In this document: positions 28,579 through 36,561 of the stretch, piece by piece
How positions within the stretch are numbered: position 1 is the stretch's first letter
How the letters are laid out: each line of letters starts with the position of its first letter
DNA from: Thiobacillus denitrificans
GTDB lineage: Bacteria > Pseudomonadota > Gammaproteobacteria > Burkholderiales > Thiobacillaceae
Length of the DNA stretch: 53,510 nucleotides
Direction: 5' to 3'
Assembly (NCBI GenBank): GCA_020725005.1
Contig: DYFW01000002.1
Location: 12,914 to 66,423 of the forward strand
Position numbers and translations under genes: made by a program
Notes under the pieces: generated by a model
Seen by the model: only the letters and a program-made list of their open reading frames with translations
Database searches by the model: none
Told to the model about the DNA's origin: nothing

Positions 28579-29680
28579 GCTGCTTTTCGTCGTCACCGAA
28601 GACTGGTATTTCGTTTCGCACCGCTTGCCGCTTGCAGTGGCCGCGCAGGCGGCAGGGTTCGACGTGGCGGTGGCGACCCGCGCGGGACGGCACGCGGAGA
28701 TCATTCGCAGCGCGGGAATACGGCTGGTTCCCTTTGCGCTGTCGCGGCGCGGCGGCAACCCGTTCGCCGAGGTAATCGCGCTGTGGCGCCTGTATCGCCA
28801 TGAAAAACCCGATCTGGTCCACCATGTGGCGTTGAAACCGGTGATGTACGGCGCGCTGGCGGCGTGGCTGGCGCGTGTGCCCGCGCAGGTGAACGCGGTG
28901 GCGGGGTTGGGGTGGTTGTTCACCTCGTCCAGCGGCGTCGTGCGCCTGGTTCGGCCGGTATTGCGCGGGATGCTGGGGCGCCTGCTCGACCGGCCGCATA
29001 GCCTGACCATCGTGCAAAATCCGGAAGATCAGGCTCTGCTCGAACGCTCGGGCGTATCTGCCTCGCGCTTGCGGCTGATCAGGGGCGCGGGTGTGGATTT
29101 GCAGGTTTTTCATCCGGCGATTCCGCCAGGGGGGGCGGTTTGCATTGTGTTGGTTGCGCGCATGTTGTGGGACAAGGGGGTAGGCGAGTTCGTCGAGGCC
29201 GCCCGCCGGCTGACCGGGGCAGGTGTGAACGCGCGCTTTGTGCTGGTGGGCGATCCCGATCCCGCCAATCCGGCCTCGGTGCCCGAATCGACCTTGCGCC
29301 GCTGGCACGGCCAGCATGGCGTGGAGTGGTGGGGCCGGCGGGAAGACATGCCCGCCGTATTGCAGGCGGCGCACATCGCCTGTTTGCCGTCTTACCGTGA
29401 GGGCTTGCCCAAGTCGCTGCTGGAGGCAGCCGCCTGTGGCTTGCCGATCGTGACGACCGATGCGCCGGGGTGTCGCGAGGTAGTGCGCGATGGCGTGAAC
29501 GGCCTGCTGGTGCCGGTGCGCGATGCGGCCGCGCTGGCGGCAGCGCTCAAGCGGCTGATCGAGGATGCCGAACTGCGGCGGCGCATGGGCGAAGCTTCGC
29601 GTGTGCGGGCTGGCGAAGAATTCAGCCAGGCGCGGGTGATCGAAGCGACCTTGGCGGTTTATCGTGAGGTCTTGGCATGA
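28571..29680 (+). CDS. Family 4 glycosyltransferase
   Basis: A 369-residue GT-B enzyme. The N-terminus (KLLFVVTEDWYFVSHRLPLA) and the donor-binding end (CLPSYREGLPKSLLEAAACGLPIVTTDAPGC, in pieces) are typical of GT4 enzymes that sit beside wbpV-like and wbpL-like genes and add the second residue to the lipid-linked primer. The start is GTG within the asnB end. Its stop overlaps an ATG (29677) that opens what looks like the remnant start of an epimerase. Confidence 0.88.
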   Translation: MPKLLFVVTEDWYFVSHRLPLAVAAQAAGFDVAVATRAGRHAEIIRSAGIRLVPFALSRRGGNPFAEVIALWRLYRHEKPDLVHHVALKPVMYGALAAWLARVPAQVNAVAGLGWLFTSSSGVVRLVRPVLRGMLGRLLDRPHSLTIVQNPEDQALLERSGVSASRLRLIRGAGVDLQVFHPAIPPGGAVCIVLVARMLWDKGVGEFVEAARRLTGAGVNARFVLVGDPDPANPASVPESTLRRWHGQHGVEWWGRREDMPAVLQAAHIACLPSYREGLPKSLLEAAACGLPIVTTDAPGCREVVRDGVNGLLVPVRDAAALAAALKRLIEDAELRRRMGEASRVRAGEEFSQARVIEATLAVYREVLA

Positions 29681-29769
29681 CGGCGTTGATTACCGGCACC
29701 GTGAATTTGCTTTGTGTTAGCATCATTCCTATTAGACATGCCTACAGGATATGGGAATGGAAACGGTGA
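29677..29769 (+). pseudogene. Remnant resembling the start of a sugar-nucleotide reductase gene
   Basis: An ATG that overlaps the GT4 stop (ATGA) opens a 30-codon frame beginning MTALITGTVN. MxxLITG is how many NAD(P)-dependent epimerases/reductases begin, and the intact reductase at 30571 begins MRAAKHKSLLVTGATGF. After about eight codons the similarity stops and promoter-like sequence for the antitoxin gene follows. I read it as the original start of the reductase gene, cut by insertion of the UPF0175/DUF3368 pair. The match is short, so this is inference. Confidence 0.5.
29707..29735 (+). promoter_or_regulatory. Candidate promoter of the UPF0175/DUF3368 module
   Basis: TTGCTT (29707-29712) and TATTAG (29730-29735) are separated by 17 bases and lie in a short AT-rich patch just ahead of the antitoxin gene. 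The module would then carry its own promoter, as toxin-antitoxin pairs usually do, although it lies inside a polysaccharide operon. Confidence 0.4.
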
Positions 29770-30101
29770 ATGTGAGCGGTTTGAAGAACAATCCCAGCGA
29801 GGCCTTGCGCTTGGCGCATCGCGATGTGGTGGTGGTGATGAACCGTAATGTGCCGGATGCCGTCATGGTGGGCATCGATGCCCTGGGCGTGCTGGATGCC
29901 AAGGGGGTTCGTCCGGCCTTGGCCACCGCCTTGTTTCGTGACGGGAATTTGTCGCTGGCGCGCGCTGCGCATCTGGCTGGGATGAGCGTGTCGGAGTTTG
30001 TTTCGCATGTTTCCCGGCTGGGTATTCCTGTGATCACGCTTGCGGGTGCCGAAGCAAACCGGGATATGGATACCCTGGACGAATGGCTCGCCTCGTCCTG
30101 A
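29757..30101 (+). CDS. UPF0175 family antitoxin
   Basis: A 114-residue protein. The first ~45 residues resemble a Phd/RHH-like dimerisation segment (VNVSGLKNNPSEALRLAHRD), and the second half is a helix-turn-helix type region (ALFRDGNLSLARAAHLAGMS, VSEFVSHVSRLGIPV) as in UPF0175 proteins. These are paired with PIN-domain DUF3368 toxins in archaea and bacteria. The start at 29757 has AGGA eight bases upstream; an ATG two codons earlier is too close to it. The end overlaps the toxin start by 19 bases. Confidence 0.8.
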   Translation: METVNVSGLKNNPSEALRLAHRDVVVVMNRNVPDAVMVGIDALGVLDAKGVRPALATALFRDGNLSLARAAHLAGMSVSEFVSHVSRLGIPVITLAGAEANRDMDTLDEWLASS

Positions 30102-30574
30102 CCGACGCCAGTCCGTTGATCGGCCTGGCGCGCGTGGATGGTCTGGCTTGGCTGGGCGCTTTGTTCAATGCGGTGTGGATGCCGTTGGAGGTTCGACAGG
30201 AGGTCTTGTCGGGTTCCGGGGGGGGCGACGAGCAATTGATCCGGGCGGCTGAAGCTGCCGGATGGTTGCGTGTGTGGCCCGCGGTCGCGCCCGAACTTCC
30301 GGTCTTGCCCGACTTGGACGAGGGTGAGTCGGCTTGTATTCGTATTGGGGTGGCTCATGAGGGGGCGGCATTGCTTTTGATGGACGAGCGCGCGGGCCGG
30401 GCCGTGGCTCTCGAACATGGATTGCGCGTTGCCGGAACGGCGGCGGTGATCGGCATGGCGCGGTCGCGCGGCTTGATTTCTTCGGCACGCGAGGTGTTTG
30501 CCCGCTTGCATGCCTCTGATTTTCGCATCTCGGCAGAGGTGATCCAGACGATACTCCGGCGCGTGGGCGAATGA
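30083..30574 (+). CDS. DUF3368 PIN-domain toxin
   Basis: A 163-residue PIN-like protein with the DUF3368 opening LVLTDASPLIGLARV (Asp8), LDEGESACIRIG and LLLMDERAGRAVA, which supply the acidic residues expected of a PIN RNase active site. It is the likely toxin partner of the upstream UPF0175 protein. Its stop codon overlaps the ATG of the WbpV-like reductase (ATGA), so a toxin gene and a sugar-nucleotide gene are translationally coupled here, which is unusual. Confidence 0.82.
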   Translation: MARLVLTDASPLIGLARVDGLAWLGALFNAVWMPLEVRQEVLSGSGGGDEQLIRAAEAAGWLRVWPAVAPELPVLPDLDEGESACIRIGVAHEGAALLLMDERAGRAVALEHGLRVAGTAAVIGMARSRGLISSAREVFARLHASDFRISAEVIQTILRRVGE

Positions 30575-31521
30575 GAGCGGCGAAGCACAAGTCGTTGCTG
30601 GTCACCGGCGCCACCGGATTTGTCGGCCGAGCCTTGGGCGAACGGCTTGCCAGCGACGGAATTGACCTTGTTCCCGCGGTAAGGCGGGCAACGGGGCTGG
30701 CCGGCGAGCATGTCGTCGGCGACATGAGCGCCTCGACCGACTGGGCGGCCGTGTTGAATGCCTGCCACGCCGTCATCCACCTCGCCGCCCGCGTCCACGT
30801 CATGCGCGACACCGCAGCCGACCCGCTCGCGCTCTACCGCGCCACCAACACCGAGGCCACGCTCAATCTCGCCCGTCAGGCCGCTCAGGCCGGGGTCAAG
30901 CGCTTCGTCTTCATCAGCAGCATCAAGGTCAACGGCGAAGGGCGCGATGCGCCGTATCGCGAATCCGATGCGCCGGCGCCGGAGGACGCCTATGCCATTT
31001 CCAAGTGGGAGGCCGAGCAGGGCTTGCACCAGATTGCTGCGGAAACCGGGCTGGAAATCGTTATCCTGCGGCCGCCGCTGGTCTACGGGCCGGGGGTGAA
31101 GGCGAATTTCCGGCGTCTGCTCGACACCGTGGCGCGCGGCTGGCCGCTGCCGCTGGGGGCGATCAAGAACCGCCGCAGCCTGTTGTACCTGGGCAATTTC
31201 GTCGATGCGATCCGGGTATGCGTCGAGCATCCGGCCGCGGCGGGGCAGACGTTTCTGCTCGACGACGGCGAGCCGGTATCGACACCGGCGCTGATCCGGG
31301 CGGTGGCGCGGGCGATGGGGCGGCCGGCGCGTCTGTTGCCCGTGCCGGTGGGCATGCTCGAATTCGCCGGTGCGCTGCTCGGCAAGCGTGCGGCCGTGCA
31401 GCGCTTGACCGGCTCGTTGTGGCTGGACAGTTCGCTGATCCGGTCGCGCCTGGGCTGGACGCCGCCGTATGCGCTGCAGCAGGGGCTGGACGCGACGGTC
31501 GCGGCCCTGAAGCGAGCCTAA
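30571..31521 (+). CDS. NAD(P)-dependent sugar-nucleotide reductase/epimerase (WbpV-like)
   Basis: A 316-residue extended SDR with the Rossmann motif VTGATGFVG (about residues 11-19) and the YxxxK pair Tyr141/Lys145 (YAISK) preceded by FISSIKVNGE. Proteins of this type beside wbpL and wbpM reduce the 4-keto group of UDP-4-keto-6-deoxy-GlcNAc to give UDP-QuiNAc (or the Fuc epimer). The context here (WbpL and WbpM downstream) fits. Annotation as a UDP-glucose 4-epimerase is the common alternative. Its N-terminus is a few residues longer than usual, consistent with a start rebuilt after insertion of the toxin pair. Confidence 0.82.
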   Translation: MRAAKHKSLLVTGATGFVGRALGERLASDGIDLVPAVRRATGLAGEHVVGDMSASTDWAAVLNACHAVIHLAARVHVMRDTAADPLALYRATNTEATLNLARQAAQAGVKRFVFISSIKVNGEGRDAPYRESDAPAPEDAYAISKWEAEQGLHQIAAETGLEIVILRPPLVYGPGVKANFRRLLDTVARGWPLPLGAIKNRRSLLYLGNFVDAIRVCVEHPAAAGQTFLLDDGEPVSTPALIRAVARAMGRPARLLPVPVGMLEFAGALLGKRAAVQRLTGSLWLDSSLIRSRLGWTPPYALQQGLDATVAALKRA

Positions 31522-31577
31522 GGATGGCTGCCGGATCGGGGTATAACGGGTTTTGTTCGACCCGCCGCCGGTTGTCA

Positions 31578-31586
31578 TGCTAAACT
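31578..31586 (+). promoter_or_regulatory. Extended -10 promoter element of the Phd/PIN module
   Basis: TGC-TAAACT lies 27 bases before the antitoxin start, in a small AT-rich patch with a CTAA..TTAG partial palindrome just downstream. The palindrome could be the operator for autorepression by the antitoxin. Confidence 0.4.
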
Positions 31587-31612
31587 AAACTTAGTCAAGT
31601 TCGGAGCGCGCC

Positions 31613-31849
31613 ATGCAAACCGTCAACATCCATGAAGCGAAAACACATCTCTCACGCCTGCTGGAACAGGTGGCGGAAGGAGAAGAAGTCATCATTGCAA
31701 AGGCGGGCAAGCCGATAGCTCGGCTGGTGCCGCTTGATGCCCCGCCAAAGAAGCGTCAGCTTGGCCTGCTCAAAGGCAAACTCCACGTTCCGGATGATTT
31801 CGACGCGCCGCTGACGGACGATGAGTTGACCCTGTTCGAAGGCCGCTGA
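31613..31849 (+). CDS. Phd/YefM family antitoxin
   Basis: A 78-residue antitoxin with the classic opening TVNIHEAKTHLSRLLEQV and the segment GKPIARLVPL, followed by a charged, flexible C-terminus that would wrap the toxin. Such proteins also bind their own promoter. The toxin gene begins on the base after its stop codon. Confidence 0.92.
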   Translation: MQTVNIHEAKTHLSRLLEQVAEGEEVIIAKAGKPIARLVPLDAPPKKRQLGLLKGKLHVPDDFDAPLTDDELTLFEGR

Positions 31850-32236
31850 ATGGTTCTTCTGCTCGATACACATGTCCTGCTGTGGACGCTGGACGCTCCT
31901 GAGCGTTTGCCGCAGGACATTGCGGCGCAGATTGAATCCCCCGAAACCACGGTCTATTTCAGCGCCGCCAGTATTTGGGAGATCGCGATCAAGACAGCCC
32001 TGGGAAAGGTTGATTTTCAGTATTCACCCGAGGACATCGCGCAGGCGGCAAAGGATACCGGCCTCGTCGAACTGCCCGTCAGTGCGGCGCACGCTGCAAA
32101 GGTTGCCCGTTTGCCCCTGCACCACCGCGATCCCTTCGACCGCCTGTTGATCGCTCAAATTTTGCTCCTGCCTGCGCAACTGATCACCGCCGATTCGGTG
32201 CTCCCGCCCTATTCGGAACTGGTGCGGCTGATTTGA
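31850..32236 (+). CDS. PIN-domain toxin (VapC-like)
   Basis: A 128-residue PIN ribonuclease: LLLDTHVLLWTLD gives the first catalytic Asp, then SAASIWEIAIK (Glu) and HHRDPFDRLLIAQ (Asp pair), then ITADSVL. All expected acidic residues are present, so the toxin looks intact. Partner of the preceding Phd-type antitoxin. It is followed by nearly 390 bases of repeats before the next gene. Confidence 0.92.
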   Translation: MVLLLDTHVLLWTLDAPERLPQDIAAQIESPETTVYFSAASIWEIAIKTALGKVDFQYSPEDIAQAAKDTGLVELPVSAAHAAKVARLPLHHRDPFDRLLIAQILLLPAQLITADSVLPPYSELVRLI

Positions 32237-32316
32237 GCGATGGCATACGCAAATGCACTGATAAGCGACCTCGCCCATGGTATGCCACAGTCCCGCTTGC
32301 GCGGGAGATGTTCAAC

Positions 32317-32469
32317 CTAACGATCATGGTGGTTGGCGCCACCCCTGAAGATGAAAAAACGCGCTTGTCGTAGGCCGGCAACACCTTGCCGACATCCCGG
32401 CCGGGCGATCACGTCGGCAAAGTGTTGCCGACCTACGGTCTCTGCCTGCTTGTGTGTTTTACACGCTAA
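32317..32469. repeat. 153-bp palindromic dispersed repeat, copy 2
   Basis: Second copy of the element at 15763-15915, same orientation, five substitutions and equal length. One substitution breaks a pair in the long stem (GTAGGC against GTAGGT); two fall in the small left hairpin, where pairing is kept through a G-T pair. It lies between the PIN toxin and the WbpL-like gene. A separate hairpin, TCCCGC-TTGC-GCGGGA, lies just before it (32291-32306). Confidence 0.9.
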
Positions 32470-32536
32470 AAATCTCAGTTGACCGCTCTTTGCCGTGGAT
32501 AAACTGGATGGATGCTGACGTTCACGCCTTCGTTGA

Positions 32537-32617
32537 GCCTCACCCGGCGGGTGAGGCCGCTACGCACCCGAGGTTTTCAGGTTTGATCCGCTGGATTCCG
32601 GCCTGCGCCGGAATGAC
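32537..32617. repeat. Two hairpins, one REP-like, ahead of the WbpL-like gene
   Basis: A perfect 9-bp stem GCCTCACCC/GGGTGAGGC (32537-32557) is followed by a REP-like hairpin ATTCCGGC..GCCGGAAT within 32591-32617, which matches the element at 15961-15987 except in the loop. The REP ends only six bases before the ATG of the next gene, so it may affect its translation. Confidence 0.8.
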
Positions 32618-32623
32618 GGGCTG

Positions 32624-33598
32624 ATGGGGATGATGCTTGTTGACTGGTTGGCCCCGTTTGCCGCATTTCTTGTGTGCTGGCTCGTGCTCGCCGCGCTGCT
32701 GCGCCGCCGCCACGTCCTGCCGATGGACCACCCCAACGCCCGTTCGCTGCATGAGACGCCGACGCCGCGCATCGGCGGGATCGGCCTCATGGCCGGCGTC
32801 GCCTTGGCGAGCGTGTGGCTGGCCGACGCTGCCTTGCTGCCGGTGATGCTGGGCGCGCTCGCGCTGGCTGGCGTGTCTTTGCTTGACGATGTGCGCGGCC
32901 TGCCGGTGCGGGTGCGCTTCCTCGCCCATTTCGTCGCGGCGACAGGCTGCCTTTATGCGCTGGGGCTCACCGGCTGGGGCTTGCTGGCCGGCACGCTGGC
33001 CGTGGTGTGGATGACCAATCTCTACAACTTCATGGATGGCGCGAACGGGCTGGCGGGCGGCATGGCGGCGATCGGGTTCGGCGCACTGGCGCTCGCGGCG
33101 TGGCTGGGCGGCGCGCCAGACCTGGCGACGTTCTGCGCGACGATCGCGGCGGCGGCGCTGGCCTTCCTGCGTTTCAATTTTCCGTCCGCGCGCCTGTTCA
33201 TGGGCGATGCGGGGTCGATTCCGCTGGGCTTTCTCGCCGCCACGCTCGGCATCCTCGGGGCGCGTCAGAGTGTGTGGCCGTGGGCGTTTCCGCTGCTGGT
33301 GTTTTCGCCCTTCATCGTCGATGCCAGCGTCACGCTGGCAAGGCGCGCATTGCGCGGCGAGAAGGTGTGGCAGGCGCATCGCTCGCATTACTACCAGCGC
33401 GCGGTACTGCTCGGGGCGACGCATCGCCAGCTCGCGGTGGCGGCGTGGGGATTGATGCTGGGCATGGCGGCATTGGCATTCGCGCTGCGCGCGTGGCCGC
33501 AGCAATCGGGTGGGTTGCTTATACTGTCGGCCGTTCTCTACGCATCGATCTTCCTCGCCATCGACCGGCGCTGGCGCCAAGCTCGCAATGAATCTTAA
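32624..33598 (+). CDS. Undecaprenyl-phosphate HexNAc-1-phosphate transferase (WecA/WbpL family)
   Basis: A 324-residue polytopic membrane protein of the MraY/WecA family. DHPNARSLHETPTPRIGGIG, the double-Asp LLDDVRGLP, the NLYNFMDGANGLAGG catalytic stretch and FMGDAGSIPLGF are all present. It transfers a HexNAc-1-phosphate to undecaprenyl phosphate to start the O-antigen unit. With WbpV-like and WbpM-like neighbours the donor is probably UDP-QuiNAc or UDP-FucNAc. The exact start is uncertain (ATGs at 32624, 32630 and 32633) because a REP abuts it. Its end overlaps the next gene by 11 bases. Confidence 0.88.
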   Translation: MGMMLVDWLAPFAAFLVCWLVLAALLRRRHVLPMDHPNARSLHETPTPRIGGIGLMAGVALASVWLADAALLPVMLGALALAGVSLLDDVRGLPVRVRFLAHFVAATGCLYALGLTGWGLLAGTLAVVWMTNLYNFMDGANGLAGGMAAIGFGALALAAWLGGAPDLATFCATIAAAALAFLRFNFPSARLFMGDAGSIPLGFLAATLGILGARQSVWPWAFPLLVFSPFIVDASVTLARRALRGEKVWQAHRSHYYQRAVLLGATHRQLAVAAWGLMLGMAALAFALRAWPQQSGGLLILSAVLYASIFLAIDRRWRQARNES

Positions 33599-35438
33599 TC
33601 CGCGCACCCTCGTCATCATCCTGCACGACATCGTGGTCGCCGCGCTCGCCTGGCTGGGGGCGTACTGGCTGCGCTTCAATCTCAGCCTGCCGGCCGAATA
33701 CCAGGCGGCGGCTTTCTCCACCCTGGCCTGGGTGGTGCCTTTGCAGGCCGTGGTGTTCTGGCGCTTTGGCCTGTACCGCGGGATCTGGCGCTTCGCCAGC
33801 CTGCCCGACCTCAAGCGCATCGTGCTTGCCGTCGGACTCGCGGCGGTGTTGATTCCCGTGGTGTTGATCCTGTTCCGCGTGCAATCCGTGGTTCCCCGCT
33901 CGGTGCTCATCCTCGACCCGCTGCTGCTCGTCATGCTGATGGGCGGCAGCCGGCTCGCCTATCGCGCGTGGAAGGAGCATCGCCTCGCCAGCGTGCTGCG
34001 GCCGGACAGCAGGCCCGTGCTGGTAGTCGGCGCCGGCTCGGCGGCGGATTTCCTGCTGCGCGAGCTGGCGCGCAATCCTACGGGCTTCCACGTGGTCGGC
34101 CTGCTCGACGACAAGCGCGACAAGCAGGGACGGCTGGTGCAGGGGATTCCGGTGCTGGGGCCGCTGGCGGACGTGGCCGCCTGGGCGAAGAAGATGGGCG
34201 TCGACGACATCGTGCTGGCGCTGCCGTCGGCCGCGCACGAGGTGCGCAAACGCGTGACGCAGCTGTGCACCGACGCGGGCCTGAACGTACTGACCATTCC
34301 CTCCCTGGAAGATCTGGTGGCCGGGCGGGTGTCGGTTTCCAGCCTGCGCCGGGTCGAGCTCGACGATCTCCTGGGGCGCGATCCGGTCGAGCTCGACGAC
34401 AGCGGCCTGCATCGCCTGCTCACCGGACAGGTGGTGATGGTGACCGGAGCGGGCGGTTCGATCGGTTCGGAACTGTGCCGCCAGATCGCGCGCTTCGCGC
34501 CGGCCAGGCTGGTGTTGTTCGAGTTGTCCGAGCTCGCCCTGTATACGATGGAGCAGGAACTGCCGCTGCACTTTCCCGAGTTGGCAATCGTGCCGGTGAT
34601 TGGCGATGTGAAAGACGCCGCCTGGGTGAACCGGGTCATGGCCGAGCAGCGTCCCGCGGTGGTGTTTCACGCCGCCGCGTACAAGCACGTGCCGCTGATG
34701 GAAACCACCAACGCCTGGGAAGCGGTGAAGAACAACGTGCTCGGCACGCAGGTGGTGGCCGCGGCGGCGCAGGCGCATGGTGTCGCCAAGTTCGTGATGA
34801 TCTCGACCGACAAGGCGGTCAATCCGACCAACGTCATGGGCGCGTCCAAGCGGCTCGCCGAAATGGTGTGCCAGGCGATGCAAAAGCCGGAAGGCACGCG
34901 CTTTGTCTCGGTGCGCTTCGGCAACGTGCTGGGCTCCTCGGGCAGCGTGATTCCCAAGTTCCAGAAGCAGATCGAGGCGGGCGGCCCGGTGACGGTGACG
35001 CACCCGGAGATCACGCGCTACTTCATGTCGATTCCCGAGGCCGCGCAGCTGGTGCTGCAGGCGGGCCTGATGGGCGAGGGCGGCGAGATTTTCGTGCTCG
35101 ACATGGGCGAGCCGGTGAAGATCGCCGAGCTTGCCCGGCTGATGATCCGCCTGTCGGGTGCGGACGAGGCGCGCATCCGCATCGAATACACCGGCCTGCG
35201 CCCGGGCGAGAAGCTCTACGAGGAACTGCTCGCCGATGACGAAACGACCTTGCCGACGCCGCATCCGAAGCTGCGCGTGGCGAAGGCGCGCGGCGCCGAG
35301 GGAGCATGGTGTGCCGAGTGCCTGGCATGGCTCGCGGATGCCGCGCCCAAGCACGAAGCCGAGGTCAAGCGCCGATTGAAAGCCTGGATACTGGAGTATC
35401 GGGAGGATTCCCGGCCGCCTGACGCGGCGGGGACATAG
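33588..35438 (+). CDS. Nucleoside-diphosphate-sugar 4,6-dehydratase (WbpM/CapD family)
   Basis: A 616-residue membrane-bound dehydratase with about four N-terminal membrane segments, a first Rossmann domain (VLVVGAGSAADFLLREL) and a catalytic SDR domain (VTGAGGSIGSELCRQ from residue 285). The usual catalytic Tyr is replaced by Met417 in VMGASKR (Met417/Lys421), the hallmark of WbpM-type enzymes that convert UDP-GlcNAc to the 4-keto-6-deoxy sugar. It thus supplies the substrate of the WbpV-like reductase. It closes the initiating gene block. Confidence 0.9.
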   Translation: MNLNPRTLVIILHDIVVAALAWLGAYWLRFNLSLPAEYQAAAFSTLAWVVPLQAVVFWRFGLYRGIWRFASLPDLKRIVLAVGLAAVLIPVVLILFRVQSVVPRSVLILDPLLLVMLMGGSRLAYRAWKEHRLASVLRPDSRPVLVVGAGSAADFLLRELARNPTGFHVVGLLDDKRDKQGRLVQGIPVLGPLADVAAWAKKMGVDDIVLALPSAAHEVRKRVTQLCTDAGLNVLTIPSLEDLVAGRVSVSSLRRVELDDLLGRDPVELDDSGLHRLLTGQVVMVTGAGGSIGSELCRQIARFAPARLVLFELSELALYTMEQELPLHFPELAIVPVIGDVKDAAWVNRVMAEQRPAVVFHAAAYKHVPLMETTNAWEAVKNNVLGTQVVAAAAQAHGVAKFVMISTDKAVNPTNVMGASKRLAEMVCQAMQKPEGTRFVSVRFGNVLGSSGSVIPKFQKQIEAGGPVTVTHPEITRYFMSIPEAAQLVLQAGLMGEGGEIFVLDMGEPVKIAELARLMIRLSGADEARIRIEYTGLRPGEKLYEELLADDETTLPTPHPKLRVAKARGAEGAWCAECLAWLADAAPKHEAEVKRRLKAWILEYREDSRPPDAAGT

Positions 35439-35444
35439 ACCCCT

Positions 35445-35450
35445 TATAAT
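35445..35450 (+). promoter_or_regulatory. Perfect -10 hexamer ahead of the SGNH/carbamoyltransferase genes
   Basis: TATAAT lies in the 88-base gap after the WbpM-like gene and 77 bases before the next start. No good -35 is found at the right distance. It suggests that the block 35527-38984 has its own promoter. Confidence 0.4.
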
Positions 35451-35526
35451 CTGCGCTGCTTCGATTCACGGCCCGACGACCCTTGCCATCCGCCTGCGTC
35501 ATTTTCTTTAGCGCCGCCTGTCCGGT

Positions 35527-36561
35527 ATGTTTGCGCGACGCGATGCGTCGGCGCGCGTCATGAGCCGCGGGGCCAAGCTGCTGGGCTGGGCACTCCTGGC
35601 CCTGGTGCTTTACGGCGCGGCTGCGGCGGTCGTTTACGCCGTCAGCCTCGTCGCCCTGCAGCAGCGCGCGCGCATCGACCTGCCCTGGTTCGGCGCCACG
35701 CAAAAATCGCTCTACCGCAACGGCCACGTGAACGTGAGCAACTGGCTGGGCATTCCGGGCTGCATCCAGCCCGACCCGGACCTGATCTACGTGCCGTCGA
35801 TCGGCACCTGCGCGTTCGACGACATCGAGTTCAAGACCACGCTCAATTTCACCGCCGAAGGCCGCAGCACAGGGCCGAAGCCCGCCGGCACCGGGATTGC
35901 GGTCATTGGCGATTCGCACGCCATGGGCTGGGGGGTGAACGACGCGGAAACCTTCGCCGCGCAGCTGCAGGCGCTGAGCGGACGGCCCGTGTACAACCTC
36001 GGCGTGGCGAGCTACGGCACGGCGCGCGAACTGATCCGCCTGAAAAAATCCGGCGTGCTCGACAAGGTCGACACCGTCATCGTGCAGTACTGCAACAACG
36101 ACAGGAGCGAGAACCTGCAATTCGACACGGCGTCGAAACAGGCGCTGCACGACAAGGTGTTCGGCCCTCGGCCGGCGCCCGTGCCGCCCAACCGCCTCGC
36201 GCAGCTCGCCGAAGGCTACGGCTACGCGCTCGCCGCACCCTTCCGTTCGCTATCCGAAAGCCTGCGCCGCAGGAATTTCGAACCGCACTATGCTGCGCTG
36301 ATGCCGGTCCTCCAAAAGCACCGCGCTCTCCTCGCCGGCAAGCGCGTGATCGTCTTCTACGCCAACCCCTACGGGCAGCGCTACCGCAACTTCCCCTCGG
36401 GGCCGGACGCGACCCTGCCGAACGTCGAATTCGTCGATCTCGGCCTCACGCCGGCGGACCATCGTAAACTCGACAACCACATGACGCCGGCAGGCCACAG
36501 GAAGGCAGCCGAACGGCTGCACGCGTATCTGCAAACCCAGCCGGCCAGGCAACAGGACTAA
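35527..36561 (+). CDS. SGNH-hydrolase-like membrane-anchored protein
   Basis: A 344-residue protein with one N-terminal membrane segment (about residues 18-46) and an extracytoplasmic SGNH domain. IAVIGDSHAMGWG carries the nucleophile Ser130, and a DXXH-like pair occurs in KLDNHMTPAGH near residue 318. SGNH proteins hydrolyse or transfer acyl groups, so an acyl-modifying role on the polysaccharide is possible. Its stop overlaps the next start (TAATG), placing it in one unit with the SxtJ, DUF5989 and carbamoyltransferase genes. An ATG at 35560 is an alternative start. Confidence 0.72.
   Translation: MFARRDASARVMSRGAKLLGWALLALVLYGAAAAVVYAVSLVALQQRARIDLPWFGATQKSLYRNGHVNVSNWLGIPGCIQPDPDLIYVPSIGTCAFDDIEFKTTLNFTAEGRSTGPKPAGTGIAVIGDSHAMGWGVNDAETFAAQLQALSGRPVYNLGVASYGTARELIRLKKSGVLDKVDTVIVQYCNNDRSENLQFDTASKQALHDKVFGPRPAPVPPNRLAQLAEGYGYALAAPFRSLSESLRRRNFEPHYAALMPVLQKHRALLAGKRVIVFYANPYGQRYRNFPSGPDATLPNVEFVDLGLTPADHRKLDNHMTPAGHRKAAERLHAYLQTQPARQQD

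Noticed and set aside
31522..32623. A gene-start remnant beside the Phd/PIN module, as at the other two modules
   Set aside because: The short frame after the reductase stop (MAAGSGYNG..) does not resemble the start of the WbpL-like protein that follows. The pattern is supported at only two of the three modules.
35419..35450. Full sigma-70 promoter before the SGNH gene
   Set aside because: The -10 is perfect but no -35 lies at 16-18 bases; only the -10 element is reported.
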